Of a stretch of 64,000 nucleotides of DNA, positions 47,200 to 61,907 are shown piece after piece. The translations under genes and the position numbers were made by a program. The stretch's first letter is position 1. Every line of letters begins with the position of its first letter. This DNA comes from Eucommia ulmoides (taxonomy: Eukaryota > Streptophyta > Magnoliopsida > Garryales > Eucommiaceae): positions 10,105,240-10,169,239 of the forward strand of contig CM028338.1 in assembly GCA_016647705.1 (NCBI GenBank), in the 5' to 3' direction. Below the pieces are notes generated by a model. It searched no databases. It was not told the DNA's origin and saw nothing but the letters and a program-made list of their open reading frames with translations.

Positions 47200-50130
47200 G
47201 TCATACCCAAATCATGTAAAATTTTAGAAATTTGTTTTTTCGCTAGAGGCTTGGTAAAGATATCAGCTAATTGACTATTAGTGTCAAGGAATTCCAAAAT
47301 GATGTCGTCTTTTTGGATATGATCACGAATGAAATGATGTCGAATCTCAATATACTTCGTTCGTGAATGTTAAGTTGGATTTTTACTCAAACTTATGGCG
47401 CTAGTGTTATCACCTAAGATTGGAACAACCTCAACATCAATATCGAAATCACCGAGTTGTTGCTTCATGTAAAGTACTTGAACACAACAATTTCCAGCCA
47501 CAATATATTCGGTCTCAGTAATGGATAATGCCACAAAATCTTGTTTCTTGCTTGACCAAGAAACCAATGTGTGACCTAGGAAATGACAAGTGTCACTAGT
47601 GTTTTTACGCTCAACTTTTCAACCGGCAAAATCTTCGTTGGAATAACTAAACATATCAAGACATTCATTCTTAGGATACCATAATCCTAAATCACAAGTA
47701 CAAAGCAAATATAAAAAAAAAATACATTTAACGGCGATTAAATGTGATTCTTTAGGACAAGATTGAAAACAAGCACACGGACACACATTAAACATGATAT
47801 CGGGTCTACTTGCCGTAAGATACAAAATACTACCAATCATACCTCAGTATTTTTTCTCATTTACTTTCTCACTGTTTTCATCGGTGTCCAATTTCATTGA
47901 AGTACTCATCAGTGTATTGTATGCTTTTGAGTTTTTCATGTCGTATTTTTTTGAGTAAGTCCTTAGTATACTTGGCTTGATTGATGAATATGTATTTTGT
48001 TTTCTTAATTTGTAACCCAAGAAAGAAAGTTAATTTTTCTATCATACTCTTCTCGAATTCCTCCTGCATAAGCTTTGCAAACTCTTGGCATAATATCTCA
48101 TTAGTAACACCGAAAATGATATCGTCAATATATATTTGTACTAATAAGATATTATGTTTAGATTCTTTAATAAATAAAATAATGTCACTTAAACCTCGTT
48201 TAAAACCTTTTACTAAGAGAAATTCACTTAATCTCTCATACCAAGCTTTAGGCGTTTGTTTGAGACTATAAAGTGCATTTGTTAATTTAAAAATATGGTC
48301 TGGAAATTTTTCATCTTCAAAATTGGGATGTTGTTTAACATAAATGCGATTTTAACATCCATTTGAAGTAGTTTAAAATCTTTAGTACAAGCGAAAACAA
48401 GTAACATTTGTATAACTTCTAGTCAAGTTACTAGAGCATATGTTTCATCATAATTAATACCTTCTTCTTGGTTGAAATCTTGTGCTACCAATCTTACTTT
48501 ATTTCTAATAACTTCACCTGACTTATCATTTTTATTTTCAAAAACCCATTTTGTTCCAATAACGGGATGATCATTAGGTATTGGTACTAGAGCCCAAACT
48601 TTTTTCCTCTCAAATTAATTCAATTCCTCTTGCATCGCTAAGATCTAAGATTCATTGTGAATTGCTTCATTAATATTTTTTGGTTCAATACGAGATATAA
48701 ATGCAAAACTATTAACAATATTTCTTTAAGAAGATCTAGTACTTTTACCTTGATCAATATCACCAATGATTTACTCAGTAGGATGATTGTTCACCTTTTT
48801 CCAAGCTTTTGGAAATTTAATCTTGGATGATTGTACTTCCATTGAATATTCATCAACGGGTTTCATTTCTTGCTTTGTTGATTTTTCTATCAAAAATGAA
48901 TTTTCATCTTCCAAATCCTTTTTAGATGAAAAAGGGTTATATTCTTCAAATATAACATGCATCAATTATTCAACTACAAGTTTACGTTTGTTATATACTC
49001 TATATGCTTTGCTAGTAATTGAATAACCAAGAAAAATACCTTCATTAGATTTAGCATCAAACTTTCAAAGATTTTCCTTGTTATTTAGAATAAAACATTT
49101 ACAACAAAAAAATTTCAAGTAAGAGATAATGGTGGTTTTACCATTCCATAGCTCGTATAGGGTTTTATTCAAAGCTCAACGAATTGAAACACGATTCAAT
49201 ATGTAACAAGCTATATTTATAGCTTCCACCCAAAAGTATCGAGGCAAGAAATGCTCGTTTATCATAGTCCGAGCTATTTCTTGTAAAGATATATTTTTCC
49301 TCTCTACAACATCATTTTGTTTTGGAGTTTTTGGAGTAGGAAAATTGTGTCCATAACTTTGTTACATAATTTTTTTATCTCTTTATTTCGAATTCTCTTC
49401 CTCTGTCAGTAGAATAATTTTAATGCAAATACCTTTCTCACTTTCAACAAATTTGCAAAACATAATAAAAATGTAAGCAACTTCACTTTTCTTAACAAGA
49501 AAAAGAACCCATTTATATCGAGAGAAATCATCAACGATAACAAATACATAATACTTACCACCCAAATGTGCAATGGGATTTGGACCAAATAAAGAAAGAT
49601 GCAATAGTTCTAATGGTTTAGTAGTAGAAATAAACTTTTTTTTTTTCTTAAACAAACTCGCAACTTGTTTTCCAAGTTGACATGCATCACATATCTTATC
49701 TTTAACGGATTTAGAGTTTGGCATAACACGTACAAGATTGTTTTTAGATAAGTTCAAAATAAATTCCATGCTTGCATGACCCAAACATCTATGTCATAGC
49801 CAACTATTTTTGGTTAACGCATTAAAATGTGAAACATTTTGAGAAGATAAGTAATCAAAAGAGAATGTAATTTTTAAAACGAGATGCAACAAATAAAACC
49901 ATGTGACCATCACTTTCTTTGATGACATATTTATTTTTGAAAAATGCAATTTTAAAATCTTTATCACATAATTGACTTATGCTTAAAAAAATTATATTTT
50001 AAACCATCAACAAATAAAACATTTTCAATAATAAGAGTATTTACCAATATTACCAATAGCAATTATTTTACCCCCTATATCTTGTGTTTGTGAAAACCCA
50101 AACCAGCTTTACCAAAAATACTGTTTTGAC
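47200..50130 (-). pseudogene. copia element 2 pol remnant (protease trace, integrase, reverse transcriptase, RNase H)
   Basis: Order along the minus strand: weak protease text near 50130-49900; GAG-pre-integrase and integrase at 49784-49383 (MGHASMEFILNLSKNN, KICDACQLGKQVASLF, YYVFVIVDDFSRYKWVLF); integrase end and linker to 48600 (with RYFWVEAINIACYILNR and GIFLGYS-like text); reverse transcriptase at about 48560-47880 (WVFENKNDKSG, KLLQMDVKIAFM, YIDDIIFG at about 48138-48115); RNase H at 47840-47210 (MIGSILYLTASRPDIMFNVC, SSKKQDFVALSITETEY, DIFTKPLA). The reverse transcriptase keeps the catalytic YIDD. Many stops and shifts make it inactive. Confidence 0.92.
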
Positions 50131-50249
50131 TTCCTAAAAGAAGTTTGCAATATTTTTTTTCTTTTTTAAACTTGTGGATGGTTTTGGTTAAATAACCCAC
50201 TTGATTTTTCAAATAAGCATTTTCATTTTCAAGATCATGCTTTTTCAAA

Positions 50250-51480
50250 AAATAATTTTCTTATTTCAAGCAAATAATTTCAGATTTTGAGTTTTCTAAA
50301 TCATTTGATAAAGTAGTTCTGGTTTTCTTAAGAGTAATTATTTTTGAAACACAATTTTTACAATCCGCTTTCAAATCCTCTTGAGCACCAAGAAATTCAT
50401 CATATTCATCTATAGAACAAGTTTCGGTATTTGAAATAAAAGTTACCTCATCTTCCTTTGCCATAAGCGCAAGTAGGTTCTTTGCTGCTACTTTCACCTT
50501 CTGAACTACTTGAGTCGGAATCATCCCATGTAGCTTTGAGAGCTTTCTTCTTACCTTTGTGATGATATTTGTTTATCTTCTTTGGATCCTCCTTGAGTAG
50601 AGGATACTCGATTTTCGTAATGACCGAACTTGTGACAATAGTGGCATTCAACTTTGCTCATGTCGGTTTTAATGAATTTTTTCTTTTGAAAATTCTTTGA
50701 TTGAGCTTGTTGAATCTTCTTGTCAAGAGATCCACTTCGCTTTCATCGTTACTTTAAACGTTCTCATCATCATCATCTTCTTGAAAAGATTTTAAGGTTA
50801 TTCATTTCCTTCTATTCATTCAACATTCCTCTTCAAAGCTTTTGAGTGATGGTTCATTTGTGGTCAAGTTACTAATAAGTTCATTAATGGCGTAATTGTT
50901 TAAAATTTTGAATTCTCGAATAGGTGTCACCTTTGGTTCCCACACCTTGGGAAGATCTTTAAGGATGTTTCGTACTCTTTCATTCACTGGATATGGTTTT
51001 CCAAGTGCATTCAAGTTGTGACAAATATTTGTAAAGAAAGTATACATTTCCATGATTAATTCATCATCTTCCATTTTGAAAAGTTCGTATTAATGGACGA
51101 GTGCATTGATCTTAGATTCCTTGACTTGATTTGTCCCCTCATGATAATCTCAAGAGTGTCCCAAATCTCTTTAGCTGAAGCACATCCGGAAATCTTGTTA
51201 TACCCATTAACATCTAAACTACAATAAAGAAGGTTAATAGCTTGGGCATTAATAGAGATTAACTTGATATGCCCATCATCAAATTCCGATTCTAGCTTAA
51301 GAGTAGTACCACCATTAGTGTCATTTTTCATAGTTACATGTGGTCCATTATTGATGACTCTCCAAGCTTCATAATTAGTGGTTTATGAAAAAATTGTCAT
51401 TCTAGCCTTCCAAAACATGTAATTGTTATAAGTAAATAACAGAGGTCTATACATGGATTGACTTTTGGGAATGGTAGATC
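50250..51480 (-). pseudogene. copia element 2 gag remnant
   Basis: Frames at 51331-51056, 51074-50820, 50651-50448 and 50524-50261 join in order. They contain CASAKEIWDTLEI, LPKVWEPKVTPIREF, NELISNLTTNE, a CCHC-like knuckle CHYCHKFGHYENR at about 50645-50607 with the last cysteine replaced by arginine, and a helical, lysine/glutamate-rich end (LKKTRTTLSNDLENSKSEI) that may form a coiled coil. The pattern matches gag of large plant copia elements. Confidence 0.88.
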
Positions 51481-51550
51481 CAATAAAATTTGTCGTGATC
51501 ATTTTGATAGAAATTTAAGTCTATTAAACAAGTATAACTCTGATGTCAAT

Positions 51551-53796
51551 TATGACCCATGGAACTACCTAAGAGGAGGGGTGAATTGAGTTTGGCAAAT
51601 GATTGGAATCTATTCTACTCAAATTAAACTTGTGATAATGTGATCGTGTTCAAGTTCACAACGGATCATCAAACAAGTAATCAATCACAAACATAAATCA
51701 AAACAGAAAATTAAAGAGTAGAGTTAGAGAGAGTGACACCGCTATTTATAGTAGTTCTAAATCCTTTGCCTATGTCTACTCCCCCGAGCTCCTTTGTTGA
51801 TTTTAATCCACTAGTCTTTGATCTTCTTAAGGTAAAGGTCAAACCTTATACAATCGCTGCTTCAGAAATTCACATCTCAAGACTTTTCAATCCTAGAGTG
51901 AATATCTTCCACTCACAATACTCTTCTTGAGTAAAACTGTTACTCAAGATTACAACAAGTATATCTCATTGATTCTCACAAAAATGAAGCTTCAACACTT
52001 TTAAGATAAATAACTCAAGGAAATATAAGTGTGTGGAAAAATTATCCAACACTCTCTCAAATGAAATGTAATAAAATGATCAAAATGATATTGCTAAAAA
52101 AATTTGCTTGCAAGCTTGAACTTGATGAATAAGACTTATAAGCACTTGGCGTGAGATTGGCTGTTCTTCTAGCTGTTTGACCTTCGTATTTATAGCAAAG
52201 AATAACTTAGGAAGAGCCAATAATCAAGCCAAAACCTCTTGTGGCCATTGCCTTGTGTCTTTTTGACAATGATAGCAATGAGACTCCTTAGCACTAAGAG
52301 TTTTTTTGCAAATTTCAAAAAATGTTGCAACTTTTGTTGTGAGAAATGTCACGATTTGCTTTCCTTAGGCAGCTCGAACCCATGCACATTTAATGTATAT
52401 TGATATAATTTTGAATATTTTTTCCAAGCATATATTATACATCATATTTGATCAACATATGAGAGAGATATGCTCATTTGAATTGACAAAGGTCTAGAAT
52501 AATATTATGGACAACTGTACACTCATTTCATAATTCAAAGCACAAATAATCTCTAAAGCACTTAATTGATGTCATGATATAATAGATAACAAGTAGAGCA
52601 TTAATTATGACCAGACAAGAAGTGAGTTTACATGTCTTACCATTAAATACTTTTCCCTACATAAAGTCAAAAGGCTATTTTGATAGACTTTTTAATTATA
52701 TCTTTATGAACCACTTGTATATATATTGTATATGTATGGTATAACCTTTCACGAAATATACATATCAATATATGATGTATAATACTTGTTATACTCATAT
52801 AAACAAAAACAACACTTAGACAATTTCTTCATGTGAAAAACAAAGTTTGTCTTTTTCTCATGCCAAAATGTCAATTAAAGTTTAATCCAATGTTATCAAT
52901 TTAATTATAATTTATATCTATAATGACCATATCCCAATAAAGAATATAATAACATATTATTAGCAATGTCAACAAATTTAGTTATGAAAAATAGAGATTA
53001 AGTTCATGCCAAAAAATTGTAAAATTGTGTTTGAACCTTCGAAACGATTTTGATCAATTCTAATAATGCAATGATAATTTGATTAAATTGAATGTTAAGT
53101 ATGATCCTAGACACCTTAAATAAGGTATAAAAATATTCAAAACGTCTCAAGAACAAACAACGATCAACAAGAAAACAAGGCAAAAACAAAATAAGAGAGA
53201 CAATATTCTGGTCGCAAGTAGTCAACTCCATGTCCCATATGTAGTCGACCACTTATGTTGTTTTTCCAACACAAGTGTCGTTGTTGTCCATTATTAGTTT
53301 TTGGCCTCGGTTTATGATCGTTTAGCATCCAAAACATTTCTAGAATATGTTTCAATGATATTTATAGTGTTTTCAAGATCAAAACATGCAATGCACCGTG
53401 ATCACACAAAAACCAAGTTTAAGCAATTTTAGCATTTTTGTGATGAAAACGTGAATTCGTGAAATACGCATGATATAATAAAACAGATGGCATGTATTGT
53501 GACATATAAGCATATTATACATGTTAGGATCAAGATATTACAAATGTACTCACTCTCGATGTGTGTGTACAACCTATAGAGTTATGAATTCAATATTCTT
53601 GGGTAATGCTGTTGAAATGAAAAAACTATATTAAGTAAATCACACCTTTGCCCTTGAATGTATCTCCATGATATATTTTCATAATGTAAGGATGATTTAC
53701 ACTTCAAAAACAACATTAGAACATCAAAAAATCAAATGAGGCATTTTTGTCAAAATCACTATAGAGGTCCTATGATTGAAACCGTTTAGGCTAACA
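51551..53796 (-). repeat. 5' LTR of copia element 2
   Basis: 2,246 bp. The primer-binding site lies directly inside its end at 51538-51550. Confidence 0.92.
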
Positions 53797-53805
53797 ACTC
53801 TCAAT

Positions 53806-54230
53806 CACTACAACCAAAACTGTCTGTAAGGATACTTTTTTTAAGACACTATATCTAATGTGCCATATAAAGTTATTTTTTAAGGCACAAAATCGAAAGT
53901 GTCACATAAAAATCAGCTTGAAATATTTAATAGTCATATTCTCATTATTTTAGTAAAAACTAATATATAATCAAATGTTTACAGAACAAAAAGTAGTGCC
54001 CCAACAAAATTAAATTAGTAATAACACAAAATATTACTTATATATAATATATAAGGACTAAAAGTAGTGTCCTAAAAATAAAAATTATATTAAGGCACAC
54101 TATTGTGTCTTATTTTAATTGAACTATATTTTTAAAAGTCAAATTATAATGGCCTTAAAAATGTAATAACTAATTAAACAAAAAACATTAAACTAAAATT
54201 ATTATACGCAAAACGACGTCATTTTGGGTT
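53806..54230 (+). mobile_element. CACTA-like transposon terminus (one end only)
   Basis: CACTACAACCAAAAC at 53806-53820 has the form of an En/Spm (CACTA) inverted-repeat end. The next 350 bases hold many subterminal words of the kind AAGGCAC, AAGACAC and GTGTC in both orientations (53846, 53868, 53880, 53899, about 54060 and 54095), as in CACTA elements. The opposite end (…GTAGTG) was not found and no transposase is seen, so it is either a relic or longer than I can follow. The ACTCT target site of copia element 2 ends five bases before it. Confidence 0.5.
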
Positions 54231-57200
54231 AGCGTCAATCTCTATGCCCTCTCTCGCTCATACATTTGGTCATTTCCTGAAAAAAGAAACCCTAAACACA
54301 CATTAGTTGTTCCTGTATGTTCTACTTCTCATATAATCTTCGTTTGTTCCACACTACTCATACAACCTTCGTCTTATTCATCTGTCCAACGCCTTTGACT
54401 AGAAACCCTAGCTATGATTGTGAACCTTGCACCATTGCCTCTCACGATTTACATAGTGAACCTTAGTTGCGACTATCGTGAACCCTGCGAGCGATTTGGA
54501 GATTAGGTTTGTTCTTCAAATTTTGGTTTGTCTTCTCTAAATCATCACTTCCTCTTTCCTATTTTTTGCTTTCTATTAAACTTATTGTTTAGATTATTAT
54601 GTTTAATTAAATAAAAAACTAATTCATTGTCCTGATTTGTTCTTGGGAGGTGTACACGAAGCAATTTGGGTGTTATGACACCCTTTATTAATAAAAATGC
54701 AATTTTTCGATTTTTCTTGAAAACATCTAGAATATTATTGCAATGTTAAATTTTTAAAAAATAAAATGAAATTGGTTATCAATTTGATGAAATCAACGAA
54801 AAATACATTTTTTTGGGTTAAAATGCAAAATAAGTGTTAAAACCGAAATTTCTTAAATGGTGGAAACCAAAATTAGATATATTAAAAGTGATATCCCATG
54901 AAAAACCACTTTTAATATTATCAATTTGGCCCAGAATTCACTTTTTCAGGCGGGTCAAAATGCAGTGTCTACACTAAAGATTAATTTTGAACTTTCGATC
55001 CCAATATCAATCTTTTGAATTTTTAAATTAGTCCCAAAACTTTTCAAAAGGCACAATTATGGTTCTCAATCTCTAATTGGAAAACTTTTGAATTAATTTG
55101 ACTTTTTGAAACATTAATATAAACTTGGAGATTTGATTTATTATTTTAAATTTTCAATTTAGCCACTTAAACTTCCAATTGCTATTTTGAAGCTTGAATT
55201 AATTCTTGAAACCTTCAAATCAAGACTCTCCATTTTCATTTGGATATTTTTCTAAATTCGTAAATAATTGACTCGGAAAAATTATTATTATCTTTTATTA
55301 TTATTTTTTTCTTTTTAGAAAGAGTTGTCATGCATTGACGGGATAAAATACTGTGTCTATACAATACCTCAAATTAAAATATCACAAGTACAATCACAAG
55401 TCAGATATTTTATTTTGAAATTGAACAAATCTACCATATAGGATAATAAGGAAGATTACGTTCACTCCCTATCTACACTACTAAGTATCCTTGTGGTCGT
55501 TCTAGTATCTCATATAATTGGTTTGAGACTCACCATTATCAAAAGAGAATACATCCCAACAAGCTAATGAAGACTATTAAAGACCTGTTTTAACAATCTA
55601 ATATCGGTTAGGAATAATTTGGGATTCAAGTTATGAAATGTATTTAGTCTTCATCTTTTAATCACATTAAAGAGAAAAGACATTTCAATTTTATATTGAG
55701 GGTCTACAACAACATTAACAAAATTCGAGAATAATATCAAAATACATTTTTATTAATAATTGATATTGTAACATTTTATAAATAAAAGTCACTAAATATA
55801 TGAATACAAGATTGACTGTAGGGATTACATTCAACATCAATTAGAGTTAGAGCATAATAAGCGTGAAGTCTTTTAAACATATGGTCATATGATTTATTCG
55901 CCGAGTATTCATCGAATCACATACTTTTTTGACATACGCATTATATTATTAACACGTATGATCTTAGTGACATGTGTAATTTGTATCAATTACTTAATCC
56001 ATTAGTAAACAACCCATTACGTCCTCATCATGATATCATCAAAACTTAATATTCAAATATTATTTCTGTAGGCTAATTAAACATGCAGAAGACACTAAAA
56101 CAATCCAATTTTTGAATTCAGGAAAGTATAACTAAATGAAAATACCCACTATAATTTTGATTACATATTTGATGAGATCTTTTTATATGAAGTTAAACTC
56201 TTATCATTGTTTCCATTATGTTCCCTAAAATTTTGGGATTTACTATATATTAGAATGTTTCCATTTTCAAGTACTACATATACTTTTCCTTACATGTTTA
56301 ACCAATTATTTGGTAACAATTTTGACAGATTTCATTTTAAATTCAAAACACAAACTATTATTCACTTTTATTGAAAAACTAATTATTTCATTACATGTTG
56401 AATTCAACATACAAATATTCAAAATTGAAATTACTTTTCATTTTCATTCAAATATTGTGTTATATTCAACATTATCAACTTTATATGAATGATCGACGTT
56501 GGTGTTTATAAAAAAATTGTGTTACATTCAATCCTTATTTATACAAAAATTTAACTTCAGCAATATTCATTAGTATACATTTTGCTACAGAATTTAGGGT
56601 TGATAGAATTTAACACAACATGATGTGAATTCAATAACATATATTATTATTCAATCGAATTATGCAAAAATAATATACATGCATAAAAAAATCCCAATTA
56701 CATACAATTATGAACTACGAGTCTTTCCATATTTTTGAATTGCAAATAAATGATTGAATTGAAAATAAATGAAAAGATAAGTCGGAAAGTCATGACTCCA
56801 TATATTTGAGGAATTTTAAATGCATTTTTAAGGTGAGAAAACTAACAATAGATTGATACAATAGTTGTTTTGGTGAGCCGCACAAATTTATATTCACCAT
56901 AAACGTAACTTCAAAACGACAACTATTTGTTTATGTTTTGTTGTATAATTTAGTACTTGTTGAATTCAACAAGGTGTTCCTGTTGAACTCAACATGGATT
57001 TTTTAACTGATGAAAAATAGTTTATTGTGGTATTGTTTTGCAGCTATGGTCCCAAGATCATAAGTCTTTAATCAAATCAATTAAATGGTATATTTTCAAA
57101 AAGTATCATTTTAAGAACATTAAAGTGGTTTAGTTTTAATTTGGTAACCATCTATACTTTTATAGCATAGTTGTTCTTTTCCTTAAAAACATAAAAAAAA

Positions 57201-57560
57201 TGTTTTACTTTTAATTTGATAACCATCCATATTTTTATACCATAGTTATTTTGGTCACTATTTCTTTAAGGAATGAGATATCAGGAAAAAAAAATGAAAA
57301 AAAGGCTGAATTTGACCAAATAATTAAAAAAGAACGAAATGAAATTCGCAAAACAACCAGGTAATTCGTTAGTTTCTATCAATTAATAGGAACCCCAGTA
57401 ACTGTTCCTTAAAAACTAAAATCTAATGAGTTCACATGTTTAAATATTGAAAATCCTACCATAAATTCACTATTTAGGTAAGACAACTTTGTAAGCACTA
57501 TTGACTAAGTCAATATACTAAAGCTACAATTAAATAGATTTTCATATTTAAAGACCTATT
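54231..57560. other. Intergenic; no gene seen
   Basis: A less AT-rich, UTR-like stretch (54200-54540, with AAAACGACGTCATTTTGG and CCCTAAACACAC) could be a promoter or 5' end inside the CACTA relic, but no protein follows. Two similar phrases, GGGTCAAAATGCAGTGTCTA (54956-54975) and GGGATAAAATACTGTGTCTA (55340-55359), lie 384 bp apart. The rest is AT-rich with no recognisable coding sequence. Confidence 0.5.
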
Positions 57561-58094
57561 ATTTTTTTGCCAATATTACCCCTAACTAAAAACCCTAACA
57601 TAAATTACATCTACCCTTTTGTTTTTATCTTCAGGCGCCCCCCATTTGCCTCCCCTTTCTCTCTCTCCTACTATCTCTGCCTCCAATTCCACCACCACTG
57701 TCGCTCCACTTATACCAATGTCTCCGCCACTACCGCCACCACTACTATCATCATCACTACCACCAAAGTCAAAGCCAAATCGCAATATATTGTCGTTACC
57801 GCCATACCCATGATCAACATAGTCAAAATCAGTAGATATAGCATTTTCGGACTAGATTTGTCATTATGCTCCAAATCTATTTGCTATTGTTATAGGATGG
57901 GGTTGTGTAACACAAGTATTTTGACTTGGAGGTATGCCTTGTTAGAAAGTTGTCACAATGTAATGTCATAATGCTCTATGTTCATAATTCAAGATATGTT
58001 CTAGATCTATCATAATTCTAGATATGTTCTGATTATTTATTCAAGTGAAAATTAATATTTGGATGCATAGCACATTTTACTTATTCGTTTGATT
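57561..58094. other. GC-richer, CT/ACC-rich stretch; no gene called
   Basis: About 57590-57800 is rich in CT and ACC, and open in three frames (57567-57971 and 57619-57813 plus, 57582-57785 minus). The products are simple serine/proline/threonine or glycine-rich sequence. It starts after TTATCTTCAG, which looks like a splice acceptor, and resembles the simple-sequence N-terminus of some plant genes, but nothing recognisable follows. Confidence 0.35.
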
Positions 58095-58990
58095 GGATTT
58101 TCATTTTTTGATTGATTGCATTTTTTTTAAAAAATATTTTATTTTTAAATTTATATAAATATAAGAATGTTTTTTTTTTTTTTTTGCGTGTTATAAAATT
58201 CATCTGATCAATTTTATATTCAGTGAAACTATTAATATTCAGTGAAACTATAAACATTTAGTGAAATTGTCTATATTCAGTCGAATTATTATTAATTGCT
58301 AGAATTATTAAAAATTGGTAATACTGTTAATTTTCAATGGAACTACAAAAATTCCATTGAACTATTTTATGTTAAGTGAAACTATTACTATTCGGTGGTA
58401 TTAAAAAATCAGTGAAAATGTTTATTAATTTTTGGCACTTATTTTGTTTATAAATAAAATTTTGAATGAAGAATTTTAATTTTTATAGAGTAATTTTCGT
58501 TAATTATTATTAAAAAAATAAGATTAGTGGAACATACTTAAAGAGTATTTATAGATTTTCATTTTGATTGATTGCATTTTTCCAAAAATGTTTTATTTTA
58601 AAATTTATGTAAATATGAGAATAAGTTTTTTTTTTTTGCGTGTTATAAAATTCAGTTGATCAACTTTATATGCATTGAAACTATTAATATTCAGTGAAAC
58701 TATAACAATTTAGTGAAACTGTCTATATTCAATCGAATTATTATTAATTGCTGGAATTATAAAAATTTAGCAAAACTGTTAATTTTCAATGGAACTACAA
58801 CTATTTTATATTAAGTGAAGCCATTACTATTCGGTGGATTAAAAAAAATCAGTGAAAAATGTTTATTAATTTTTGGTACTTATTTTGCTTATAAATAGAA
58901 TTTTGAATGAAGGATTTAAATTTTTTTAAATTTTAATTTTTTATAAAGTAATTTTTGTTAATTATTATTAAAAAAAAACTAATATTAAGT
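58095..58990. repeat. 459-bp tandem duplication
   Basis: A unit starting GATTTTCATTTT-TGATTGATTGCAT at 58095 is repeated at 58554, and the copies stay collinear (T-run, TTGCGTGTTATAAAATTCA, TCAGTGAAACTA words, GGTGG, TTTTGGYACTTATTTTG) until about 58990. Within each copy a shorter word, TTCAGTGAAACTATTAA or similar, recurs several times. A fragment of the unit's last part (GGAACATAC...AGAGTATTTAT) appears again at about 59218. No coding sequence. Confidence 0.9.
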
Positions 58991-58999
58991 TTATTTTTT

Positions 59000-60566
<1,567 letters not shown>

Positions 60567-61622
60567 AGGGTTTATACCGTTTACCTCTCATGTCTTTTTG
60601 TTCTAAACCAGATACCTCTCCTGTCATTTTACAAATACCAGTTAACTCCATTTGAACCATTTTTTTGTGTAAAAATACCTTAATACCCCTTATTTTTATG
60701 TGACTTTGTACAATAAAAAAAAAAAAAAAAAACTAATTAAAATGACCATTAAACCCTTTTGCCTTTCCAAGATAGATTGGATATCTTAACTTTGTCCAAG
60801 ATGAAAAAGTGAACATCCTTTTTGTTTCATTTCCACTTCACCACGTCCTTTCTTGCATACCCACTCCATCAAACTGTAATTTTTTAACTAATGATGTAGT
60901 TTTTTAACAAACTACAATATGTTGAACAAATTGTAATTTTTTTAGGAATGAAGTATTTTTTTGCAACAACTATATCCTATTAAACTTGGTTGATTTGTGG
61001 TTTGTTTCTGTTGTATTTAGCGATTTTTTTTTTTATGAATTTTAGACTGATTTTTGCAACAGGTATATGTTGATTTTAAATTGGTTATTTTTATGTTTAT
61101 GATGAGCTAAAATTAAAGAGTAGAAATTAAAAATTAACAAAAAAAACAAAAAAAAAAAAAGACCACAACAGTGTCAAACGAATCTGTAGAAAAATAAATA
61201 AAACTAACATTGAATAAAAACTGAACGAGCAGTGTAGAAAACAAGAAAAAAAAATTACAGCCCAAAAACAAACCAGCAACAAACCAGCAGGAGAAAAAAT
61301 TAAAAAAAAAGCAAGGAAATAATAAAAAATAAAGAAATTAAGAGTAAAATGGCATATTAAATTGTCCAATATATTAAATTGTACAAGAGGGGTATAATTG
61401 TCCAATATATTAAATTAAAAAAGAGCATTTGTATCATTTAATTGAGGCCAAATTAATTTGAGAGCATTTTTGTCATTAAAAATATTGTGTTAGCAATTCT
61501 ATATTGACATGGGTAGTTGACTGTCTAAACGCAAAACTACAAGGGGTTGACTGGTATTCGTAAAATGAAAGGAGATTTTTAGTTTGGGGCAAAAAGATAC
61601 GGAAGGTAAGTAGTATAAACCA
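60567..61622. mobile_element. Inverted-repeat element of about 1.06 kb (unassigned class II/MITE-like)
   Basis: The left end, from GGGTTTATACCG at 60568, pairs with the right end, GTATAAACC up to 61621, and the complementarity continues inward for about 80 bases (shared words CTTTTTG, TCATTTTAC, AATACCAGT, CAAC/TAAC). The match is around three bases in four. Both ends sit in TA runs (60555-60566 and 61622-61644), so a target duplication cannot be read. The interior has no coding sequence; the minus frame 61127-61405 is phenylalanine-rich and looks spurious. Long inverted repeats would suit a Mutator-like MITE, but the family is not known to me. Confidence 0.6.
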
Positions 61623-61644
61623 TATATATATATATATATATATA

Positions 61645-61907
61645 ACAGTCGCAACAAAAAGCACTTTAAAGAAAGTGAAGATTTTCATGTATTAAGTTAT
61701 TAGTGTCTACAAAAAGAAAAGGAATAATAGAGGATGTGGCTATTAGCATCCCTAATGGGGGAAAAAACATCACCTCAAAAGAATCGGCCCTCTCAAAATA
61801 CCTGAAAACATCATTATATATAAGGAAAAGTGGAAGAATCCTCGAGAGAAAAAAAGAAAAAAAAAAATGTACAAAGAAGGGGCTATAATTTTACATCAAG
61901 AAAATGC
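61645..61907. other. 3' flank of the DUF707 gene
   Basis: Probably holds the 3' untranslated region (minus strand), since the stop is at 61908-61910. The A-rich part at 61847-61868 (plus) would be T-rich in the transcript. The phrase AACAGTCGCAACAAAAAGCAC at 61645 resembles one at 60424, on the other side of the inverted-repeat element. Confidence 0.45.

Larger units (their letters stand above)
43943..53796 (-). mobile_element. Ty1/copia element 2, full structure, 9.85 kb
   Basis: A minus-strand element with LTRs at 43943-46246 (3', 2,304 bp) and 51551-53796 (5', 2,246 bp), flanked by ACTCT on both sides. The LTRs start TGTTAGCCTAAAC and end GGACCACA (3' copy) or GGGTCATA (5' copy, final CA mutated to TA). 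ATTGACATCAGAG at 51538-51550 (reverse sense) is the tRNA-Met-type primer-binding site. The 5.3-kb interior has gag, traces of protease, integrase, reverse transcriptase and RNase H in copia order, all with stops. The LTRs differ by roughly one base in ten by eye, so the insertion is old. Confidence 0.94.

Noticed and set aside
57567..57971. 134-codon frame after a TTATCTTCAG acceptor-like site
   Set aside because: Low-complexity Ser/Thr/Pro text, open on the other strand too, and no recognisable downstream exon.
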